From Methylonatrum sp040877625 (GTDB taxonomy: Bacteria; Pseudomonadota; Gammaproteobacteria; Nitrococcales; Aquisalimonadaceae): 64,000 nt of DNA. The translations under genes and the position numbers were made by a program. Below are positions 58,452 through 64,000 of this stretch, in pieces. The notes beneath the pieces were generated by a model, which made no database searches, was not told the origin of the DNA, and saw nothing but the letters and a program-made list of their open reading frames with translations. The stretch lies in assembly GCA_040877625.1 (NCBI GenBank), contig JBBDNK010000034.1, positions 1 to 64,000 on the forward strand, in the 5' to 3' direction. Within the stretch, counting starts at the first letter, position 1; the number at the start of each line of letters is the position of its first letter.

Positions 58452-58781
58452 ATGAGCCTGAATACGTTATGGGGGCGTCTGGCGGTCTGCTTTGTGCTGA
58501 TTGCCGCGGCGTGGTCATCCGGAGCGCTGGCCGGCCCGCCGATTGAAGAAGCCATTGAGCTGGCCCGTGTCGAGCTGGTCGACGGTGCGCCTGGGCAGGT
58601 AACGGTCCACAAACTCACATGCCCACGCTGCGAAGCGCAGACGTTCGAGCTCGATGAAGGGCTCCAGCTCTTTGCCAACGGCCGGGAGGTGTCCCGGGAC
58701 TACCTGCGGACCAGCGTCAGCAGAAGCGCCACGGTGATTTATCGCCTCAAAACCAAACGCATCGTCAAGGTGCTCTGGTAA
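58452..58781 (+). CDS. Small exported protein of the pilin operon (unknown function)
   Basis: 109 residues with a signal peptide (LAVCFVLIAAAWSSGALA). The mature part contains VHKLTCPRCEAQTFELDEGL, giving a CPRC pair, then FANGREVSRDYLRTSVSRSA, TVIYRLKTKRIVKVLW. I do not recognise a named family. Its place between pilX and pilY1, with gaps of 10 and 3 bp, argues for a role in tip assembly, perhaps as a periplasmic thiol or metal-binding helper for the Cys-containing PilY1. That is inference. Confidence 0.75.
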   Translation: MSLNTLWGRLAVCFVLIAAAWSSGALAGPPIEEAIELARVELVDGAPGQVTVHKLTCPRCEAQTFELDEGLQLFANGREVSRDYLRTSVSRSATVIYRLKTKRIVKVLW

Positions 58782-58784
58782 CGG

Positions 58785-61700
58785 ATGGACATGCCCATGC
58801 CTGACCGACAAACAACAAGGATCGTACAGATAGGCGCCGCACTCTCGTTTGCCGCTGGATATGCCGTTATCGTCGCCGCCGATGACACTGACATTTTTGT
58901 GGGTCAAACCGACGGATCGATCCGGCCGAACGTGATGTTTATCGTCGACACGTCCGGCAGCATGGCCGCCAGTGAAGAGATCGTCAGGAATCCCTACGAC
59001 CCCTCGAAAACATATGCCGGCGATTGCCCGGACGGCAGAATTTACTGGGGCGGGAATAACGACAGTGTGCCGTCCTGCTCAGGTCAACGATGGATCGACA
59101 CGAGCGCCAATGCCTGCGATGCCATCGTTCAGACCCTGGTATCGAATGGCCGGACGATTGCAACGCGGGCGGCACAGTTGCGGCGGGTCAATTTCTGGTT
59201 TTTCTCGCGCTGGCGATGGACCGGACTGCAGTCCGGCGATCATGATTCATGGGTGGAATGCGCGGAAGACGGGGGGGTGCATGGTGAGGACGCACTTTCC
59301 AATGGCAAGTATGCCGAGGACAACAACGCGTCCGGTTGGAGCACGAGCGCCAACGACGAAATCAGCTGGAGCTCACAGGGGCAGTATGCGTTCTATTCCC
59401 CCAACTACGTGAACTGGTACGAGAACGAAAGCGATGCCCTCGCGATGACGCGTCTGGAGATCGTTCAGGATATCGCCAAGGACATTATTAATAGCGTGAG
59501 CGGTATCAACATCGGCCTCACGCGTTTCGACAATGACCAGTGGTTGCCATTGAACGGCGGATTCGTGGACCTGGAGATCGACAACGTCACCAGCAACCGC
59601 GCGGAATTTGGGCAACTGATCGACAGCTACGATGCGCGCGGGGGCACACCGCTCTCCGACGTGCTTTACGAAGCGTACCTCTACTTTGCCGGCCGGGATG
59701 TCTATTTTGGTGACAGCACCAACCCGCGGCGGAGCACGTCGGGTTCACGCAACGGCTGGACCTATGAGTCACCCATCGAGGAAGCCTGTCAGTACAACCA
59801 TGTCGTTTTCCTGACCGACGGCACGCCGGAAGGAGATGGTCGAGCGGAAAACCGGATCGAAGATCTGCTGGGCAGGAACTGCAGCGGCAATTGCCTGGAT
59901 GACCTCGCCGGCTACATGAACAAGAACGACGTGAATTGGGATGTCGATGGCGACAATGTTGTCATTACCCATACGGTTGGCTTCAAAACGAACCAGACCC
60001 TGCTGGCGGACGCCGCCGAAGAAGGCGGGGGCGGCTATTACACGGCGGACAATTACGCTGAACTGCAGGCTGCCCTGACAGAAATATTCTCGGGCATTCT
60101 GGCGACCAATAGCCTGTTTACGGCACCTGCGGTTTCCGTCAACGCCTTCAATCGCCTGACCCACCTTGATCAGGTGTATTTCGCCTTGTTCCGGCCTGCC
60201 GAGGGACCGCGCTGGAACGGTAACATCAAGCGTTACCGATTCGACGCCGCGAGCGGAGAACTGGTGGACGCCAACGGCGCCGATGCGGTCAACCCCGCCA
60301 CTGGCCTGTTCGCGGATAATGCCAGGAGTTACTGGAGCCCGGAAGTCGACGGTAATGACGTACTGAAAGGCGGGGCCGCGGGCATGCTGGCGTCGCGCAG
60401 CAATGTATATACCTATACCGGCGACACGGCGCCCGGCGATGTCTTGCTGACTGCGCTCGAGCATGCTCTGCACGAATCGAACGACGAGCTTACGGGAGCC
60501 TTGCTGGGCGATGCGGGGATGCCCGCCGACGACCGCGAAGCCCTGCTGAAATGGGCACGAGGCATCGACGTATGGCAAGGGGCTGGTGGCCAGCCCCGCC
60601 TCGAACTCGGTGATCCACTGCATACGAAGCCGGTGATCGTAGGCTACGGCGCCAGTGCGACCGCGCCGGAACTGACGCTGTTCGTCACCACGAATGAAGG
60701 CTACTTCCACGCCATCGACACGGAAAGCGGAGAGGAAATCTTCGCTTTCATGCCCCAGGAACTGCTACCTAACCTGATGGCCCTTTATGAAAATTCCTCC
60801 ACCGAGGACAAGGTCTACGGGCTGGACGGCCCGCTGACCGTCTGGACCAACGATGACGGCAAGAACGGCATCGAGCCCGGTGAAGGGGAAAGCGTTTACG
60901 CCTACTTCGGCATGCGCCGTGGGGGCAGTAACTACTACGCGCTCGACGTCACGCATCGAAATGCGCCCAAGCTGATGTGGATGATCGAGGGCGGAACGGG
61001 AGCGTTTGCCGAACTCGGCCAGACCTGGTCACGGCCGATCCACACCAGGATAAGGCTGAACGATGTCAACAGAGACGTGCTGATCTTCGGCGGCGGTTAC
61101 GATCCCGCCCAGGATGCCGCCGAACAGGCGGAATCGACCCGCGCGGCGGACGCTACGGGGCGCGGCCTATTCATCGTCGACGCGGAGACGGGCGCGCTGG
61201 TGTGGTCCGGTGGTCCAACCCCCTCCGGTCATGACGAGACGTTCTCCAGTATGGAGTACAGCATTCCGTCCGACCCGCGCGTCATCGATATCAATAACGA
61301 CGGCCTGGCGGATCAGATCCATGTTGGTGATACCGGCGGCCAGCTTTGGCGATTCGATATCGACAACAGCGCCCAGATGGCCTCCAAGCTTGTAACCGGC
61401 ACAGTCATCGCCGACCTCAATGACGGTACAGCCACCGGCAACCGCCGCTTCTACCATGCGCCGGATGTGGCGATCATGAAGGATTACGACGGCAAGCTGG
61501 TGTTCTCCATTTCCATAGGCTCCGGCTGGCGGGCGGACCCGCTCGACGAAGACGTGGAGGACCGCCTCTACATGATCAAGAGCCCGTACGTCTTCGGGCC
61601 GCCACGCAATCCAGGCGGCATCGTGACGTACCCCGCCACCCTCACGGAGTCGGATCTTTTTGACGCCACGGACAATGCGATTGGCGCGGGCGATACCGAC

Positions 61701-62108
61701 GCGCTGGCCACGCTGCAAAGCAGGGATGGCTGGTATATCCGGCTGGTGGACAACAGCGGCGAAAAGGCACTTGCGGAAAGCGTCACAGTCAACAACCAGA
61801 TTCTTTTCACCACCTATCAGCCGAACCCCAATACAGCGGTCGGCGTGTGTGGCCCAAGCGAAGGTGTAGGCCGGGCTTATGCCCTGTCCATGAGGGATGC
61901 CACAGCCGCCGTCGACCTGGACGGCTCGGGAACGCTCACCAGGGTCGATCGGTCAACGGTAATCAAGCGCACGGGCATACCACCGGGCGTCGTCATTCTG
62001 TTCCCGGGCGGCGAGCCCAAGGCGCTGGTCGGCCCGGAACAGCCGCTCAAGGCCTTGCCCTTCGGTGAGCCGATCGAGCGGACCTTCTGGCGCGACGAGC
62101 AGAACTAA
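58785..62108 (+). CDS. pilY1: Type IV pilus tip adhesin PilY1
   Basis: 1107 residues. A signal region (VQIGAALSFAAGYAVIVAA) is followed by a von Willebrand A domain whose MIDAS is complete: PNVMFIVDTSGSM (Asp55, Ser57, Ser59) and later YDARGGTPLSDVLYEAYLYF. The C-terminal half is the PilY1 beta-propeller, with LGDPLHTKPVIVGYG, FAFMPQELLPNLMALY, VYAYFGMRRGGSNYYALDVT and the calcium loop DINNDGLADQIHVGDTGGQL. It caps the pilus, mediates adhesion and mechanosensing, and regulates retraction. Confidence 0.95.
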   Translation: MDMPMPDRQTTRIVQIGAALSFAAGYAVIVAADDTDIFVGQTDGSIRPNVMFIVDTSGSMAASEEIVRNPYDPSKTYAGDCPDGRIYWGGNNDSVPSCSGQRWIDTSANACDAIVQTLVSNGRTIATRAAQLRRVNFWFFSRWRWTGLQSGDHDSWVECAEDGGVHGEDALSNGKYAEDNNASGWSTSANDEISWSSQGQYAFYSPNYVNWYENESDALAMTRLEIVQDIAKDIINSVSGINIGLTRFDNDQWLPLNGGFVDLEIDNVTSNRAEFGQLIDSYDARGGTPLSDVLYEAYLYFAGRDVYFGDSTNPRRSTSGSRNGWTYESPIEEACQYNHVVFLTDGTPEGDGRAENRIEDLLGRNCSGNCLDDLAGYMNKNDVNWDVDGDNVVITHTVGFKTNQTLLADAAEEGGGGYYTADNYAELQAALTEIFSGILATNSLFTAPAVSVNAFNRLTHLDQVYFALFRPAEGPRWNGNIKRYRFDAASGELVDANGADAVNPATGLFADNARSYWSPEVDGNDVLKGGAAGMLASRSNVYTYTGDTAPGDVLLTALEHALHESNDELTGALLGDAGMPADDREALLKWARGIDVWQGAGGQPRLELGDPLHTKPVIVGYGASATAPELTLFVTTNEGYFHAIDTESGEEIFAFMPQELLPNLMALYENSSTEDKVYGLDGPLTVWTNDDGKNGIEPGEGESVYAYFGMRRGGSNYYALDVTHRNAPKLMWMIEGGTGAFAELGQTWSRPIHTRIRLNDVNRDVLIFGGGYDPAQDAAEQAESTRAADATGRGLFIVDAETGALVWSGGPTPSGHDETFSSMEYSIPSDPRVIDINNDGLADQIHVGDTGGQLWRFDIDNSAQMASKLVTGTVIADLNDGTATGNRRFYHAPDVAIMKDYDGKLVFSISIGSGWRADPLDEDVEDRLYMIKSPYVFGPPRNPGGIVTYPATLTESDLFDATDNAIGAGDTDALATLQSRDGWYIRLVDNSGEKALAESVTVNNQILFTTYQPNPNTAVGVCGPSEGVGRAYALSMRDATAAVDLDGSGTLTRVDRSTVIKRTGIPPGVVILFPGGEPKALVGPEQPLKALPFGEPIERTFWRDEQN

Positions 62109-62131
62109 TGTGCTGTCTTCTCACAAGGGCG

Positions 62132-62554
62132 ATGCCGATGAAACGCGTTGCTGGCGCTGGCCAGGGCTTTACCCTGATTGAACTCATGGTCGTGGTCGCG
62201 ATTCTGGGAATCATCGCTGTTATCGGCTACCCGAGCTACCTGCAGTACACTGAGCGGGCGCGCAGAACGGACGCCACCACGACCCTGCTCACCGCCGCGC
62301 AGCGCCTCGAGCGCTGCTATACCAAAACCATGGCGTACGACCATGCGGACTGCAATGGCGTGGTGAATGCGGCGTCGGCCGAAGGCTACTACAGTGTTTC
62401 GGTGACATCGACGGCCGCGACCTTTGTTGTCGAGGCTACACCCACCGGCGTGCAGGCTAACGATGCCACCTGCAGCGAGTTGTCGATCAACCACCTCGGT
62501 CAGCAGCAGTCCATAGACAGCGATGGAGCGGACAGCTCCGATTCATGCTGGTGA
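62132..62554 (+). CDS. pilE: Type IV pilin PilE
   Basis: 140 residues from ATG 62132 (62138 also possible; AAGGGCG upstream). Leader GAGQGFTLIELMVVVAILGI, then IAVIGYPSYLQYTERARRTD, ATTTLLTAAQRLERCYTKTM, the PilE-type minor pilin pattern; four Cys form two probable disulfides (RCYTK/ADCNG and ATCSE/DSCW). It ends the operon in the usual place after pilY1. Confidence 0.93.
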   Translation: MPMKRVAGAGQGFTLIELMVVVAILGIIAVIGYPSYLQYTERARRTDATTTLLTAAQRLERCYTKTMAYDHADCNGVVNAASAEGYYSVSVTSTAATFVVEATPTGVQANDATCSELSINHLGQQQSIDSDGADSSDSCW

Positions 62555-62765
62555 CAACGGCTCGCAACTGACGTCTTCGGCCGGCCTGGCAATGGCCTGT
62601 AGCGCGATGCCCGCCGGCCCCGGCGAGCCGGGACCGACGCTGGTCAGCCGCTGGTGTTGTTGCCTATCGCAATACCAGCGCAAACACCGGAGTGTCCGAC
62701 CCGCGGTTTGGTGTCTAATCTCATGACATTGCCGGTTTCAGGCGAGTGAGAGGGTGGTGTTGATC

Positions 62766-63851
62766 ATGTCCAGCCGACGTCGCGAGCATCGTGGTGAAAT
62801 CCTCGGCGATCCCCGGTGGATAGCCGTAACGGCGCGTGATCGCACCGCCGATGGCCGATTCTTCTACTCGGTCCGATCCACCGGTGTCTATTGTCGGCCG
62901 TCCTGCGCGGCGCGCCCGGCCAAGCCCGAGAATGTCCGTTTCCACGACACGGTGGAGGATGCCGAGCGCGCGGGATTCCGCCCATGCAAGCGCTGCAGGC
63001 CCGATCAGCCGCCGCTGGCCGAGCAGCACGCGACCACGGTGGCGGGGTTGTGTCGGCTTATCGAGCAGTCCGCGGGAGTGCCCACCCTTCATCAACTGGC
63101 CGCGCACGCCGGGTTCAGTACCTATTATGTGCATCGTATCTTCAAGGCGGTCACGGGATTGACGCCGCGGGCTTACGCGCAGGCCCATCGCGCCAGGCGC
63201 GTCCGCGCGGAACTGGGTCATAGCCCGACGGTTACCGAGGCGGTCTACAACGCTGGCTACAACTCCAGCGGGCGCTTCTATGAAACGTCCAACAAGGTTC
63301 TTGGCATGACGCCGACCACGTTCCGCGCCGGCGGTGTGGATACCGACATGCGTTTCGCCGTCGGCGCCTGTTATCTCGGCGGCATACTGGTTGCCGCCAG
63401 TGAGCGCGGCGTATGCGCGATCATGCTGGGTGACGATCCCGAGCGCCTGTTGCGCGATCTGCAGGACGCCTTCCCCCGCGCCAATCTGATCGGTGGCGAT
63501 GCCGAATTCGAGCAACTGGTGTCGAGGGTGGTGGGGTTCGTGGAGGCGCCGCGGCTGGGGCTGGATTTGCCGCTGGACGTGCGTGGTACCGCATTTCAGC
63601 AGCGGGTCTGGCAGGCACTGCGCGAGATCCCCGTCGGTGCCACGTCAAGCTACACCGCTATTGCCGATCGGCTAGGCCTGCCGAACGCGGTCCGGGCCGT
63701 GGCCGGGGCCTGTGCCGCAAACACGTTGGCGGTGGCCATCCCCTGTCACCGCGTCGTGCGCAAGGACGGCAGTTTGTCCGGTTACCGCTGGGGCGTGGAG
63801 CGCAAACGCGCACTGCTGGCGCGTGAGGCACGGGATGGCGAGGACGCCTGA
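62766..63851 (+). CDS. ada: Ada: methylation-responsive regulator and O6-methylguanine-DNA methyltransferase
   Basis: 361 residues in three parts. The N-terminal Ada zinc domain has GVYCRPSCAARPAKPENVRF and RPCKRCRPDQ, four Cys of which the first is the phosphotriester methyl acceptor. An AraC-type HTH follows (VPTLHQLAAHAGFSTYYVHR, IFKAVTGLTPRAYAQAHRA, TEAVYNAGYNSSGRFYET). The C-terminal methyltransferase has GTAFQQRVWQALREIPVGAT, and the active site LAVAIPCHRVVRKDGSLSGY. It repairs alkylated DNA and, once methylated, activates alkylation-response genes. Confidence 0.95.
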   Translation: MSSRRREHRGEILGDPRWIAVTARDRTADGRFFYSVRSTGVYCRPSCAARPAKPENVRFHDTVEDAERAGFRPCKRCRPDQPPLAEQHATTVAGLCRLIEQSAGVPTLHQLAAHAGFSTYYVHRIFKAVTGLTPRAYAQAHRARRVRAELGHSPTVTEAVYNAGYNSSGRFYETSNKVLGMTPTTFRAGGVDTDMRFAVGACYLGGILVAASERGVCAIMLGDDPERLLRDLQDAFPRANLIGGDAEFEQLVSRVVGFVEAPRLGLDLPLDVRGTAFQQRVWQALREIPVGATSSYTAIADRLGLPNAVRAVAGACAANTLAVAIPCHRVVRKDGSLSGYRWGVERKRALLAREARDGEDA

Positions 63852-63867
63852 TCTTCGACCGCCTTTC

Positions 63868-64000
63868 TCAAAAGCGCCGGGAAAAAGCAATGCCGACAGC
63901 GTCCGGGGAGATGAGCGGTGCGGCCTGTAGCTGATTACGGGAGTTGGAGCCGGCGCTCAGGGCCACGGTCGACCGGCCGATGAGATAGCCGGCGATACTG
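63868..64000 (-). CDS. C-terminus of an outer membrane beta-barrel protein (partial, right edge)
   Basis: The minus-strand frame entering from the right edge reads SIAGYLIGRSTVALSAGSNS, RNQLQAAPLISPDAVGIAFS, RRF and stops at 63868-63870. Alternating hydrophobic residues and a terminal Phe are typical of the last strands of outer membrane beta-barrels. MipA/OmpV-like is a guess. The gene is convergent with ada, 17 bp away. Confidence 0.45.
   Translation of the reverse strand, partial: SIAGYLIGRSTVALSAGSNSRNQLQAAPLISPDAVGIAFSRRF

Overview
The window looks like chromosome of a moderately GC-rich gammaproteobacterium. The evidence is a minor-pilin/PilY1/PilE operon, three TRAP transporters, NnrU, LemA/TPM, NfeD/slipin, DUF3565 and Ada. 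The species cannot be read from the sequence. No tRNA, rRNA, CRISPR array or complete insertion sequence was found, and no integron integrase is present.

Layout. (1) 1-2.3 kb: a trace of a group II intron maturase, then an EamA exporter plus SDR operon divergent from a MarR regulator, with two near-identical palindromic operators between them. (2) 2.3-10.5 kb: a run of small promoterless plus-strand genes separated by attC-like sites (antitoxin, GFA enzyme, glyoxalase relic, HigBA, truncated NERD, DinB, two DHFR/RibD-like reductases, methyltransferase, RidA, a small membrane protein, PhnB-like VOC). This is an integron-type cassette array, partly decayed, with an IS110 fragment at one attC. 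(3) 10.6-10.9 kb: a graveyard of mobile-element fragments. (4) 11-22 kb: an esterase/transport locus with an Abhydrolase_10-type secreted hydrolase, a frameshifted tannase/feruloyl-esterase, a LysR regulator, a TAXI-type TRAP transporter and a split AtuA pair. (5) 22-27.4 kb: a second, more degenerate cassette-like stretch including a HigB-HigA in-frame fusion and a frameshifted methyltransferase. (6) 27.4-32.9 kb: a locus centred on an ECF sigma factor and a soluble zinc anti-sigma. One arm has a methyltransferase fused to a membrane domain and a glutathione peroxidase. The divergent arm has a paralogous methyltransferase, a secreted cupin and two small proteins. Two matching GGAAC/GTCC promoters face away from each other in the middle. 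(7) 33-36.7 kb: housekeeping genes (LemA, TPM proteins, NnrU, diguanylate cyclase). (8) 36.9-50.2 kb: two DctPQM TRAP systems flanking a PhyH dioxygenase, a glyoxalase, a DszB-like desulfinase and a DJ-1/PfpI protein, followed by RidA and a metallo-hydrolase; probably uptake and breakdown of an organic (perhaps organosulfur) compound. (9) 50.2-55.5 kb: an FG-GAP repeat lipoprotein, an NfeD/slipin pair, and a 3-hydroxyanthranilate-dioxygenase-like cupin with a lactonase-like hydrolase. (10) 55.9-62.6 kb: type IV minor pilin operon. (11) 62.8-64 kb: ada and the C-terminus of an outer membrane protein.

A dispersed palindromic repeat family (copies or fragments near 9.1, 32.9, 37.1, 43.1 and 53.9 kb) threads through the accessory parts. 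The most promising undescribed systems are the ECF-controlled paired-methyltransferase locus (27.4-32.9 kb) and the DszB-like/TRAP locus (37-50 kb). The decayed cassette array is the clearest structural novelty.
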